A stretch of DNA of 64,000 bases from Myxococcales bacterium 68-20 (GTDB lineage Bacteria; Myxococcota_A; Polyangia; Polyangiales; Polyangiaceae). A program made the translations under genes and the position numbers. Of the stretch, positions 1 to 8,197 are shown piece after piece. The stretch lies in the NCBI GenBank assembly GCA_001899635.1, contig MKVQ01000002.1, forward strand, positions 273,502-337,501. The letters are read 5' to 3'. Under the pieces are notes generated by a model. The model was not told where the DNA came from. It saw only the letters and a program-made list of their open reading frames with translations, and searched no databases. Positions within the stretch are counted from its first letter, which is position 1; each line of letters opens with the position of its first letter.

Positions 1-215
1 TCCGGCTCGTGGAGACGCAGGATTCCGAAGAAGACGACCGAGTACGCGAGAGCCACGCATCCCGTCCGCGAGACGAGGTCGAGGTACGCCCCTTCGCGCC
101 CGGCCTCCGTCATGCCGATGAAAAACGCGTCGAGGAAGACGACGAGGAGCGTCCACAGCGCCGCCGCGGCGAACGTGAGCGGTCGGCCCTGCGGATCGGA
201 CGAGGAGCTACTCAT
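1..215 (-). CDS. Membrane protein, N-terminal part (runs off the window)
   Basis: Reading leftwards, the first 71 codons start with MSSSSDPQGR and contain two hydrophobic stretches (about residues 12-31 and 48-64), so this is an integral membrane protein cut by the window edge. The ATG lies two bases after the nadB stop (TGA CG ATG), which implies co-transcription with nadB. No family can be named from this fragment. The start is supported only by the tight spacing, because any ribosome site would lie inside the nadB end. Confidence 0.55.
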   Translation of the reverse strand, partial: MSSSSSDPQGRPLTFAAAALWTLLVVFLDAFFIGMTEAGREGAYLDLVSRTGCVALAYSVVFFGILRLHEP

Positions 216-217
216 CG

Positions 218-1918
218 TCAGCCTGCGCCGCGCCCCACGTGCTCGTGGGAAGGAGACGGCTTGACGGCGACCGGCTGACCGAGGTGGGCGGCGACGCCGC
301 GCTTGATCACCATGTCACGCGCCATCCTCGAATCCGTCGCCGGATGGTCGATCGTGAAGTGCAGCCCGCGGCTCTCACGCCGGGCGGTGGCGCACTCGAC
401 GATGAGCTGCGCGACGGTCGCGATGTTGCGGAGCTCGAGCAGATCGCGCGTGACGAAGTACTTCCAGTAGTACTCGGCGATCTCCTCCTGCAGGAGCGCG
501 ATGCGACGAGCCGCGCGCCGGAGGCGCTTGTCCGAGCGGACGATCCCGACGTAGTTCCACATCAGCCGGCGGAGCTCGTCCCAGTTCTGGGTGATGACGA
601 CGGCCTCGTCGCTCGGCACTGCCTCGCCGACGTCCCACTCCGGCACCTCGGGCCAGGGCTTCGAGCGATCGACGTTCGCGAGCGCGAGCGCGGCGCGATG
701 GGCGAACACCATCCCCTCGAGCAACGAGTTCGAGGCAAGGCGGTTCGCGCCGTGGAGCCCCGTGTGGGCGCACTCGCCGATCGCCCAGAGACCGGGGATG
801 GCGGTGCGTCCGTCGAGGTCCGTCGTGATCCCGCCGCAGAGGTAGTGAGCGGCCGGGACGACGGGGATCGGCTCGCGCGTGATGTCGATCCCGACGCGCA
901 GGCATTGCGCGTAGATGCCGGGGAAGTGCTCCTTGATGAACGCCTCGTCCCGGTGGGTGATGTCGAGCAGCACGTGCTCGGCGCCGCTCCGCTTCATCTC
1001 GTGGTCGATCGCGCGGGCGACGATGTCGCGCGGCGCGAGCTCGGCATGCGGATGGAACTCCTTCATGAAGGGAGTGCCGTCGAGCCGACGGAGGATGGCG
1101 CCCTCGCCGCGAAGCGCCTCCGAGATGAGGAAGTCCCTGACCTGCGGGTGGTACAGGCAGGTCGGGTGGAACTGGTAGAACTCCATGTTCGCGACCTCGG
1201 CGCCCGCGCGGAACGCCATCGCGATTCCGTCGCCCGTCGCGACGTCCGGGTTCGTCGTGTAGAGGTAGACCTTCCCCGCTCCGCCGGTCGCGAGCACGGT
1301 GGCGCGCCCGAGGATGGTGACGACCTTGCCCCGCTCGACGTCGAGCACGTATGCGCCGGCGCAGACCTCGGGCCCGCCGTACTTGGCGAGCGTGATCAGG
1401 TCGACGGCCATGTGCTCCTCGAGCACGCGAATGTTCTTCTTCGCGGAGACGGCCGCGACGAGCGCGCGCTCGACCTCCCTGCCCGTCATGTCGCCCCAGT
1501 GCACGATACGGCGCGCGCTATGCCCGCCCTCGAGGTGGAGATCGAGGTCCTGCTCCGCATGCGCGAGCGCGGGACCTGGACTCGACTCGTCCGCGTGCGC
1601 GCCCACCGACGCGAGGTCGAACTTCGCGCCGGCGCGGCGGAGCATCGCGATGCGGGCGGGAGCGTCCTTGACGGTGAGCTCCACGGCCCGGATGTGGTTC
1701 AGGCCGGCGCCTGCGACCATGGTGTCGCTGACGTGAGCATCGAACGAGTCGGACGCGTCGAGCACGGCCGCGATCCCACCCTGCGCGTACTTCGTGTTCG
1801 ACTCCTCGCGCGCCCGCTTCGTGACCACGATGACCTCGCCGTGCTCCGCCGCCTCGAGAGCGAACGAGAGACCGGCGATGCCGCTGCCGATCACGAGGAA
1901 ATCGCACGTCAAACGCAT
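218..1918 (-). CDS. nadB: L-aspartate oxidase
   Basis: FAD enzyme (566 aa) that oxidises L-aspartate to iminoaspartate, the first step of de novo NAD synthesis, in the cytoplasm. The N-terminus carries the dinucleotide-binding motif GSGIAGLSFALEAAEHG (about residues 9-25). The middle has the QFHPTCLYHP substrate/FAD segment and PRDIVARAID. The C-terminal half has the family signature CGGITTDLDGR followed by GLHGANRLASNSLLEG. Length is normal for NadB (530-570 aa). The frame stays open upstream, but the ATG at 1918 has a ribosome site (AGAAGGAAGC) directly before it and begins right at the Rossmann fold. The similar succinate dehydrogenase flavoprotein subunit is less likely, because the NadB signature is intact and no sdhB or sdhC lies nearby. 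Confidence 0.96.
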   Translation of the reverse strand: MRLTCDFLVIGSGIAGLSFALEAAEHGEVIVVTKRAREESNTKYAQGGIAAVLDASDSFDAHVSDTMVAGAGLNHIRAVELTVKDAPARIAMLRRAGAKFDLASVGAHADESSPGPALAHAEQDLDLHLEGGHSARRIVHWGDMTGREVERALVAAVSAKKNIRVLEEHMAVDLITLAKYGGPEVCAGAYVLDVERGKVVTILGRATVLATGGAGKVYLYTTNPDVATGDGIAMAFRAGAEVANMEFYQFHPTCLYHPQVRDFLISEALRGEGAILRRLDGTPFMKEFHPHAELAPRDIVARAIDHEMKRSGAEHVLLDITHRDEAFIKEHFPGIYAQCLRVGIDITREPIPVVPAAHYLCGGITTDLDGRTAIPGLWAIGECAHTGLHGANRLASNSLLEGMVFAHRAALALANVDRSKPWPEVPEWDVGEAVPSDEAVVITQNWDELRRLMWNYVGIVRSDKRLRRAARRIALLQEEIAEYYWKYFVTRDLLELRNIATVAQLIVECATARRESRGLHFTIDHPATDSRMARDMVIKRGVAAHLGQPVAVKPSPSHEHVGRGAG

Positions 1919-2229
1919 GCTTCCTTCTACCACCGCGGCGCGGGCCGGTGTGGCCGATCCGCGCGCGCGAGTCGCATCCTCGAGGCTCGACAAGGTCGAC
2001 GAGACTCGACCGCTCGACGCGCGCGGGCCACGTTCGCGGCTCCGCGCACGACACGACGCAGGGCGCGCCGTTGCGCGCTGCACCTTGCAACCCCCGTCAC
2101 GAGCGAAACGAGCGACCTTCGCGATGCCTCGAGCATCGGCTGAGGTCATGCGCGCGCCTCGCGTGGCTCGTGGCTCGTGGCTCGCGTGCTCGAATCGCGA
2201 GGCGCGAGCGCCGCATGTGTGAGGCTGGG
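1919..2229. other. Intergenic region between divergent nadB and etfB
   Basis: About 310 bases with no convincing gene. Frames here are open on both strands only because of base composition. A short imperfect tandem of CGTGGCT lies near 2159-2190. No tRNA-like or hairpin structure was recognised. The nadB promoter should lie here but was not identified. Confidence 0.4.
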
Positions 2230-2258
2230 TTGACACCCGGACGTGCGTTCCCTAAAAC
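2230..2258 (+). promoter_or_regulatory. Sigma-70-type promoter for etfBA
   Basis: A perfect -35 box TTGACA (2230-2235), a 17-base spacer and a -10 box TAAAAC (2253-2258, four of six consensus positions) face etfB. Transcription would start near 2265 and leave a leader of about 110 bases. No riboswitch fold was recognised in the leader. Confidence 0.55.
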
Positions 2259-2376
2259 GCGCAAGACTGAATCGCCATTCACTCGCGCGCCGATGTCGGA
2301 ACGACGAAGGCGCTCGTGGGCCTTTCAGCACCTTCCAGCGTCGCTGGGCTCGTCCACTTTGGTTCATTGAGGGCTC

Positions 2377-3198
2377 ATGAAAATCCTCGTCCCGCTCAAG
2401 CGCGTTGCCGATCCCGACAACGCGAACAAGGTGAAGGTCAACGCCGGCAAGATCGAGACGACCGGTCTCGAATGGAAGCCGAACCCGTTCGACGAATACG
2501 CCGTCGAAACGGCGCTCCGCCTCACCGAGAACGGCGCGAACCCGAAGGCCCGCCTCGGCGAGGTCATCGTCGTCACGTTCGGACCGAAGGAGACGGAGAC
2601 CACGCTGCGCGGCGCGCTGGCGACCGGCGCCGACAAGGCGATCCGCATCGACGCGACCGACGAGCAGCTCGACGGTGACGTCGTCGCGCGCGCCCTCAAG
2701 GCGCTCATCGAGAAGGAGAAGCCCGACCTCGTCCTCGCCGGCAAGCAGGCCGTCGACGGCGACTCCAACCAGGTCGGTCAGCTCCTCGCCGAGTACCTTG
2801 GCTGGCCCCAGGCGACCTTCGCCGGCACGATCAAGAGCGAGGACGACAAGGCGCTCGTCGTGGGCCGCGAGGTCGACGGCGGCACGATCAACCTCAAGGT
2901 CACCCTCCCCGCGGTCGTCACCGTCGACCTCCGCATCGTCGCGCCCACGAGCGTCTCGTCGAAGCACTCGCCCGCGCACAAGTACCCGGAGGGCGTCCGC
3001 TTCGCCGCGCTCATGGCGATCATGGCCGCGAAGAAGAAGCCCCTCACCGAGATCAAGCTCGCTGACCTCGTTAGCGACGCGGCTCTCAAGATCACGTACA
3101 CCGGCTTCGAGCTCCCGCCCGCCCGCAAGGCCGGCATCAAGGTGACGAGCGTCCCGGAGCTCGTCGAGAAGCTCAAGTCCGAGGCGAAGGCCCTCTGA
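2377..3198 (+). CDS. etfB: Electron transfer flavoprotein, beta subunit
   Basis: Small subunit (273 aa) of the FAD/AMP-containing electron transfer flavoprotein, which passes electrons from acyl-CoA and related dehydrogenases to ETF:quinone oxidoreductase. The start MKILVPLKRVADPDN, the N-x-FDE-x-A-V-E element (residues 47-55) and AGKQAVDGDSNQVGQ (about 122-136) are family hallmarks. Length is at the upper end for the family. A GAGGG lies just before the ATG. It is followed after 22 bases by etfA, the invariant partner. The C-terminus (EIKLADLV onward) is the usual arm that wraps around the alpha subunit. Confidence 0.96.
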   Translation: MKILVPLKRVADPDNANKVKVNAGKIETTGLEWKPNPFDEYAVETALRLTENGANPKARLGEVIVVTFGPKETETTLRGALATGADKAIRIDATDEQLDGDVVARALKALIEKEKPDLVLAGKQAVDGDSNQVGQLLAEYLGWPQATFAGTIKSEDDKALVVGREVDGGTINLKVTLPAVVTVDLRIVAPTSVSSKHSPAHKYPEGVRFAALMAIMAAKKKPLTEIKLADLVSDAALKITYTGFELPPARKAGIKVTSVPELVEKLKSEAKAL

Positions 3199-3220
3199 GG
3201 AAGAAGGAAGCGAGAACGCC

Positions 3221-4183
3221 ATGCCCAACATCCTCGTCATCGCCGAAATGCTCGACGGCAAGGTGCGTAAGTCCACGCACTCGGCCATCACCTTCGCTCG
3301 CAACGCGGGCGGAACCTTCTCGATCCTCGTGCTCGGACAGGGCGCGAAGGCAGCCGCCGCCGAGGTCACCGGCTTCGGCGCGCAGAAGGTCCTCGTCTGC
3401 GACGACCCGTACCTCGCCAACCCCGTCGCGGAGCGCTTCGCTCCGACGATCGCCGCCGTCGCGAAGAGCGGCTTCGACGTCGTCGCCGTCACGGCGAGCT
3501 CGTTCGGCAAGGACGTCGCTCCGCGCGTCGCCGGCAAGCTCGGCGCCGGCTACGCGCCGGACATCAGCGGCGTGAAGGACGAGGGCGGTAAGCTCGTCTA
3601 CAAGCGCCCCGTCTTCGCCGGCAACGCGTACGCCACCTGCACCATCAACACGCCGGTCCAGGTCGTGAGCGCACGCCAGAGCGAGTTCTCTGCGGCCGAG
3701 CCGTCCGGTGGCGCCTCGCCGGTCGAAGACGTCGCCCTCGCGGCGAAGGACGCCGCGGCCGAGCGCATCGAATACCTCGGCCTCTCCGCTGCCAAGAGCG
3801 AGCGCCCCGACCTCGGCGAGGCGCGCGTCATCGTGGCGGGCGGGCGCGCTCTCAAGGAGCAGTTCGCGACGGTGCTCGATCCGCTCGCAAACCTCCTCGG
3901 CGCCGCCGTCGGTGCGAGCCGCGCCGCTTGCGACGCGGGCTACGCTCCGGCGGAGCTCCAGGTCGGCCAGACCGGTCGCGTGGTCGCTCCCCGGCTGTAC
4001 TTCGCCATCGGCATCTCCGGCGCGATCCAGCACCTCGCCGGAATGAAGGGCTCGAAGACGATCGTCGCGATCAACAAGGATCCCGACGCGCCGATCTTCC
4101 AGGTGGCCGACTATGGCCTCGTCGCCGACCTCTTCAACGCAGTGCCGGAGCTCGTCACCGAGCTGAAGAAGGCGACCGGCTGA
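3221..4183 (+). CDS. etfA: Electron transfer flavoprotein, alpha subunit
   Basis: Large subunit (320 aa) of ETF, which binds the redox FAD. The C-terminal FAD domain has the diagnostic sequence [20 protein letters not shown] (about residues 249-268), then [20 protein letters not shown]. The N-terminal domain resembles EtfB, as expected. GGAAGAAGGAAGC before the ATG is a good ribosome site. It forms one transcript with etfB and is followed by a strong hairpin. It should serve fatty-acid or amino-acid oxidation, but no dehydrogenase is encoded in the window. Confidence 0.96.
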   Translation: MPNILVIAEMLDGKVRKSTHSAITFARNAGGTFSILVLGQGAKAAAAEVTGFGAQKVLVCDDPYLANPVAERFAPTIAAVAKSGFDVVAVTASSFGKDVAPRVAGKLGAGYAPDISGVKDEGGKLVYKRPVFAGNAYATCTINTPVQVVSARQSEFSAAEPSGGASPVEDVALAAKDAAAERIEYLGLSAAKSERPDLGEARVIVAGGRALKEQFATVLDPLANLLGAAVGASRAACDAGYAPAELQVGQTGRVVAPRLYFAIGISGAIQHLAGMKGSKTIVAINKDPDAPIFQVADYGLVADLFNAVPELVTELKKATG

Positions 4184-4207
4184 TCTAGCCGTCCACGTCC
4201 ACGACCG

Positions 4208-4247
4208 AGCGATCGTCGCCGCAGCGGGAGCTGTAGCGACGATCGCT
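4208..4247 (+). terminator. Hairpin terminator after etfA
   Basis: A perfect 12-base inverted repeat (AGCGATCGTCGC at 4208-4219 and GCGACGATCGCT at 4236-4247) with a 16-base loop lies 25 bases after the etfA stop and is followed by TCGCATTTTG. It fits an intrinsic terminator, although the T run is short. Confidence 0.6.
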
Positions 4248-4297
4248 TCGCATTTTGTGGCCATGATGCGAGCGAGCCTTCCCAGGGTCGCGATGGG

Positions 4298-4325
4298 ACA
4301 ATGAACGGGATTCGCCGTAGATTGT
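4298..4325. promoter_or_regulatory. Operator-like dyad overlapping the lysR promoter
   Basis: ACAAT at 4298-4302 and ATTGT at 4321-4325, separated by 18 bases, form a dyad. It overlaps a plausible promoter (GGGACA at 4295-4300, 17-base spacer, TAGATT at 4318-4323) whose start point would fall within a few bases of the lysR ATG at 4333. A matching dyad lies upstream of the pirin gene, so this is probably the regulator's own binding site. Confidence 0.5.
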
Positions 4326-4332
4326 ACCGATC

Positions 4333-5253
4333 ATGCACCCCCGCCTTCCGAACGTCGCGCTCGACGAGATCCTGATCTTCACCAGGGTCGTGCAAGGCGG
4401 CAGCTTCACGGCGGCGGCAACGGCCGTCGGGATGCCGAAGTCCACCGTGAGCCGGAAGGTCGCCGAGCTCGAGGCGCGGATCGGCGCGCGACTCCTGCAG
4501 CGCACGACGCGGACCGTGAGCCTCACGGACGTGGGGCGCGTCTACTACGAGCACTGCGTTCGGATCGTCGCCGAGCTCGAGGAGGCGCAGCTCGCCGTCT
4601 CGCAGCTCCAGTCGACGCCCCGCGGACTGCTCCGGGTGACCGCCCCCATGACGTTCTCGTTCCTCGGACCGATCTTCGCGGAGTACCTGGGGCTCTTCCC
4701 CGAGGTCCAGGTGGACCTGCTCTGCACGGACCGCATCGCGGACGTCGTCGAGGAGCGCTTCGACCTCGCGCTGCGGGCCGGTACCACGCCGGACACGAGC
4801 CTCGTCGCCCGACGTCTCGGAGTCGTGCGGCGTCGTCTCGTCGCCGCGCCGGAGGTCGCGAAGGCGCTCGGCGCCCCGAAGGAGGTGGCGGAGCTGGAGG
4901 GGCATCCCTGCATCGCGTTCGCGCCGGAAGGAAGCTCGTGGGAGCTCAGGTCGGGGACGAAGTCCGCCGAGCTCACGGTCTTCCCGCGGCTCGTCGTCAA
5001 CGACTACGCGATGCTCCGGTCCGTCGCGCGCGCGGGCTTCGGCATCGCCCTCCTGCCGGAATACCTGTGCGCGGAAGACCTGCGTTCGGGACGGCTCGTG
5101 CCCGTCCTCGAGTCCTGGTCGGCGCCCGAGGTGCCCGTGTTCGCGCTCTATCCGAGCACGCGGCACCTGTCGCCGAAGGTGGTGGCGCTCCTCGACCTCC
5201 TCCGGCAGCGGCTCGTCCTGTCCGTCGAGCCGCTCACGCCGGTCCGCGCCTGA
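4333..5253 (+). CDS. LysR-family transcriptional regulator
   Basis: 306 aa. An N-terminal winged helix-turn-helix (residues 5-64; GGSFTAAATAVGMPKSTVSR is the recognition region) is followed by a linker helix and a LysR-type effector-binding domain (about 90-295). Length is typical. It is co-directional with the pirin and ycaC genes and most likely controls them, because the same ACAAT/ATTGT dyad lies upstream of lysR and upstream of pirin. No ribosome site precedes the ATG, and the predicted transcription start is almost at the ATG, so the mRNA may be leaderless. The effector is unknown; an aromatic or electrophilic compound is only a guess from the pirin and isochorismatase-fold neighbours. 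Confidence 0.93.
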   Translation: MHPRLPNVALDEILIFTRVVQGGSFTAAATAVGMPKSTVSRKVAELEARIGARLLQRTTRTVSLTDVGRVYYEHCVRIVAELEEAQLAVSQLQSTPRGLLRVTAPMTFSFLGPIFAEYLGLFPEVQVDLLCTDRIADVVEERFDLALRAGTTPDTSLVARRLGVVRRRLVAAPEVAKALGAPKEVAELEGHPCIAFAPEGSSWELRSGTKSAELTVFPRLVVNDYAMLRSVARAGFGIALLPEYLCAEDLRSGRLVPVLESWSAPEVPVFALYPSTRHLSPKVVALLDLLRQRLVLSVEPLTPVRA

Positions 5254-5275
5254 GCCGATCGTCTCGATCGACGAG

Positions 5276-5302
5276 ACAATCCTTACCATTCACGCTCATT
5301 GT
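5276..5302. promoter_or_regulatory. Second operator-like dyad, upstream of the pirin gene
   Basis: ACAAT (5276-5280), 17 bases, ATTGT (5298-5302); the outer bases extend the symmetry to GACAAT/ATTGTC. It has the same arms and nearly the same spacing as the dyad before lysR. A separate inverted repeat, GTCTCG/CGAGAC, lies immediately upstream (5261-5277). Confidence 0.5.
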
Positions 5303-5402
5303 CCTAATCCGACTGGGTGAGTACTCCTCTTGGTGCGAGGAGGACGCCTCGCCGCCACTCGAGCGGCGGTGCTGGCGCCGGCTCCGAGCGAGGAGAAGAG
5401 CC

Positions 5403-6332
5403 ATGACCACCAGCACGATGACGGATCGGCAGCCGACGAGCACCACCGGAGCAGTACGCCCTGAGCTCCGGGCGCTCGATGGGATCTATCGGGCGCGAGG
5501 CCTGCATTGGGTTGGGGACGGCTTTCGCGTCGCGGGCTTCTTCTCGGCGATCCCCGACGCCGTGCGGAAGCTGAGCCCGTTCTTGCTGCTCGATTACCAC
5601 CCGACCTACGAGTACGCGCCGACGGACAAGCCGCGCGGTGTCGGAGTGCACCCTCATCGCGGGTTCGAGACCGTCACCATCGCCTGGCAAGGCAGCGTCG
5701 CTCACCACGACAGCTCGGGCGGCGGCGGTGTGATCGGTCCGGGCGACGTGCAGTGGATGACGGCGGCGTCCGGAATCCTCCACAAGGAGTACCACGAGAA
5801 GGAGTACGCGCGTCGCGGCGGACCGTTCCAGATGGCGCAGCTCTGGGTGAACTTGCCGAGAGCGCACAAGATGTCTCCGCCTCGGTACCAGGGCATCGTT
5901 GCAGAGCAGATCGGCGTCGTGACGCTCCCTGACGATGCGGGCTCCGTGAGGGTCATCGCAGGCGAATACCTGGGCGTGAAAGGGCCCGCGAAGACGTTCA
6001 CCAAAGTCGACGTCTTCGACGTCCGCTTGGAAGAGCAGGGCAAAGTCCACTTCGCGTTCCCGGCGCACCACAACGTCGGTCTGCTCGTGATGAAGGGCGA
6101 CGTCGTGATCAACGGCACACAGGCGACGCTTCACGACTTTGCGGTGTTCGAGAACGTCGGCGAGCTCGTCGTCATCGAGGCCGAATCCGAGGCCCAGCTG
6201 CTCGTCCTGAGCGGCGAGCCGATCGACGAGCCGGTCGTCCAGCACGGCCCGTTCGTCATGAACACCGCGCAGGAGATCGACCAGGCGTTCACCGACCTGC
6301 AGCGCGGCAAGTTCGGCCATCTCGCCGACTGA
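5403..6332 (+). CDS. Pirin family protein
   Basis: Bicupin of the pirin family (309 aa). The N-terminal cupin has the metal-binding signature HPHRGFETVTIAWQGSVAHHD, followed by MTAASGILHKE, which supply the His/His/His/Glu ligands. The C-terminal cupin (about 195-290) is degenerate, as usual. Family members include quercetin dioxygenases and redox-sensing regulators, so the substrate cannot be assigned. The ATG follows a clear GAGGAGAAGAG ribosome site; the longer upstream frame overlaps the LysR gene and is rejected. Gene order lysR-pirin-ycaC suggests one regulated unit. Confidence 0.93.
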   Translation: MTTSTMTDRQPTSTTGAVRPELRALDGIYRARGLHWVGDGFRVAGFFSAIPDAVRKLSPFLLLDYHPTYEYAPTDKPRGVGVHPHRGFETVTIAWQGSVAHHDSSGGGGVIGPGDVQWMTAASGILHKEYHEKEYARRGGPFQMAQLWVNLPRAHKMSPPRYQGIVAEQIGVVTLPDDAGSVRVIAGEYLGVKGPAKTFTKVDVFDVRLEEQGKVHFAFPAHHNVGLLVMKGDVVINGTQATLHDFAVFENVGELVVIEAESEAQLLVLSGEPIDEPVVQHGPFVMNTAQEIDQAFTDLQRGKFGHLAD

Positions 6333-6367
6333 ACGCCGCGTCGAACGCGACCAGAAGCATCACGAAG

Positions 6368-6402
6368 GAGCGCGAGCGAGCACGAGCGGCTCGCTCGCGC
6401 TC
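6368..6402. terminator. 14-base-pair perfect hairpin between pirin and ycaC
   Basis: GAGCGCGAGCGAGC (6368-6381) pairs perfectly with GCTCGCTCGCGCTC (6389-6402) around a 7-base loop. No U tract follows. It could be a terminator or attenuator between the two genes, or an mRNA-stability element. Confidence 0.5.
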
Positions 6403-6450
6403 ACGTTCGTCCATCACCACAGAAGACTACTGACGAATAGGAGATTGCTC

Positions 6451-7077
6451 ATGACCAAGTCCTACGTTCGACTCGACAAGAGCGACGCCGCAGTGCTTCT
6501 CGTCGATCATCAGACGGGCCTGTTGTCGCTCGTGCGCGACATCCATCCCGACACCTTCAAAAACAACGTCCTCGCGCTGTCGGATCTGGCCAAATACTTC
6601 GGCCTGCCGACGATTCTCACGACGAGCTTCGAGAACGGCCCGAACGGTCCGCTCGTGCCAGAGCTGAAGGAGCAGTTCCCGACGGCGCCGTACATCGCGC
6701 GCCCCGGGAACATCAACGCCTGGGACAACGAGGACTTCGTCAAGGCGGTCAAAGCTACCGGAAAGAAGCAGCTCATCATCGCCGGCGTCGTCACCGAGGT
6801 CTGCGTGGCCTTTCCCGCCCTCTCGGCGCTCGCCGAGGGCTACGACGTCTTCGTCGTCACGGACGCGTCCGGCACCTTCAACGAGGTCACGCGGCAGGCC
6901 GCATGGGATCGGATGTCGAAGGCGGGCGCTCAGCTCATGACGTGGTTCGCCGTCGCCTGCGAGCTGCACCGAGATTGGCGCAACGACGTCGAGGGCCTCG
7001 GCGCTCTGTTCTCGAACCACATCCCCGACTATCGGAACCTCATCAATGGCCACAACGCGCTGACCGCGAAGAAGTAG
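6451..7077 (+). CDS. ycaC: YcaC-type isochorismatase-family hydrolase
   Basis: 208 aa, the same length as enterobacterial YcaC. The family residues are visible: Asp19 in VLLVDHQTG and nucleophilic Cys118 in GVVTEVCVAFPAL. The region around residues 80-100 (APYIARPGNINAWDNEDF) and the C-terminal CELHRDWRN and SNHIPDYRNL are, from memory, almost identical to E. coli YcaC. The physiological substrate is not established for this family. The start has an AATAGGAGA ribosome site 6 bases upstream; a TTG two codons earlier lies too close to that site. The gene follows pirin and probably shares its regulation. Confidence 0.93.
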   Translation: MTKSYVRLDKSDAAVLLVDHQTGLLSLVRDIHPDTFKNNVLALSDLAKYFGLPTILTTSFENGPNGPLVPELKEQFPTAPYIARPGNINAWDNEDFVKAVKATGKKQLIIAGVVTEVCVAFPALSALAEGYDVFVVTDASGTFNEVTRQAAWDRMSKAGAQLMTWFAVACELHRDWRNDVEGLGALFSNHIPDYRNLINGHNALTAKK

Positions 7078-7195
7078 GGACCGCCCCCTCGACGAGCTCG
7101 GGGCTCGCGCCGCCCCCGCGGCGCGCCCCGCTCGTCGCACGCGAGACGTGCGGTCGCGTTCGCGGGGTCGCTCGGCCGGTGCCAAGATCTCGGGG

Positions 7196-8077
7196 ATGGC
7201 CCGGCTCGTCGATCGACTGCCCGAGAACGCCGACGGAGAGCTCTTCGTCGATGCATCGTGCATCGACTGCGGGCTCTGCCGCCAGCTCGCGCCGGGCTCG
7301 TTCGTGCGACTGGACCGCGCCGGCATGTCGATCGTCGCACGCCAGCCGACGAACGACGCCGAGGCGCTCCGCGCGAAGATGGCGCTGGTCTCCTGCCCGA
7401 CGAGCTCGATCGGGTCGCGCTCCAAGGTCCCGCTCGCGGACGCGATCGGCGCGTTCCCGGAGCCGCTCGGCGACGAGATCTACTTCTGCGGTTTCGCCTC
7501 CGAGAGCTCGTTCGGCGCACGGAGCTACCTGATCCGTCGCCCCGAGGGGAACGTCCTCGTCGACTCGCCACGTGCCCTGCCGCGACTGCTCGACCGGATC
7601 GAGGCGCTCGGCGGAGTGCGCTGGATGTTCCTCACGCATCGCGACGACGTCGCCGACCACGCGAAGCTCGCGAAGCGGTTCGGGTGCACCCGCGTGCTCC
7701 ACACCAACGACATCACGGCCGACACGCGCGCGGTCGAGATGACGATCGACGGTGACGAGCCGACGTCCCTCGATCACGATCTGCTCGCGATCCCGGTCCC
7801 CGGACACACGCGCGGGAGCACCGCGCTCCTCTTCCGGGATTTCGCGCTCTTCAGCGGCGACCACCTCTTCGCGAGCGAGTCGGGCGACGAGCTCCACGCT
7901 TATCGCTCGGTGTGCTGGTGGTCCTGGGAGACGCAGAAGCGCTCGCTCACGAGGCTCCTCGCATTCGACTTCGAGTGGGTGCTCCCGGGCCACCAAGGAC
8001 GCATGCGTGCCCCCTCCCGGGAGGTCATGCGCGAGCAGCTGCGCGCGGCGATCGACCGGGCGCGCCGGGTGCTCTGA
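7196..8077 (+). CDS. Ferredoxin-like plus metallo-beta-lactamase fold protein
   Basis: 293 aa with two modules. Residues about 18-70 form a 4Fe-4S ferredoxin-like domain (CIDCGLCRQLAPG, then a distant Cys-Pro in VSCPTSS). Residues about 85-290 form a metallo-beta-lactamase fold with THRDDVADH in place of the usual HxHxDH, VPGHTRGS, FSGDHLF and a terminal LPGHQGR. The fusion suggests a redox-coupled hydrolase or oxidoreductase, but the substrate is unknown. The upstream context is GATCTCGGGG and the ribosome site is weak. The gene stands alone between ycaC and dnaX. Confidence 0.9.
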   Translation: MARLVDRLPENADGELFVDASCIDCGLCRQLAPGSFVRLDRAGMSIVARQPTNDAEALRAKMALVSCPTSSIGSRSKVPLADAIGAFPEPLGDEIYFCGFASESSFGARSYLIRRPEGNVLVDSPRALPRLLDRIEALGGVRWMFLTHRDDVADHAKLAKRFGCTRVLHTNDITADTRAVEMTIDGDEPTSLDHDLLAIPVPGHTRGSTALLFRDFALFSGDHLFASESGDELHAYRSVCWWSWETQKRSLTRLLAFDFEWVLPGHQGRMRAPSREVMREQLRAAIDRARRVL

Positions 8078-8197
8078 CGGGCCGGGAGCCCGCTCGCAAG
8101 GCCACGAGAGGTACCGCTGGGCTCATCGCACGAGGTGTACCGGCGCGGAGCCGCGTCCACCGTCGACGCCCGGGTCGGATCCGGCTAGAAGGACTCC

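Noticed and set aside
2159..2190. Imperfect tandem CGTGGCT units upstream of etfB
   Set aside because: Only a few short copies with no spacing pattern; not a CRISPR or a defined repeat family.
7078..7195. GC-rich dyads between ycaC and the ferredoxin fusion gene
   Set aside because: Several short self-complementary pieces exist, as expected for such base composition, but none forms a clear single terminator stem.
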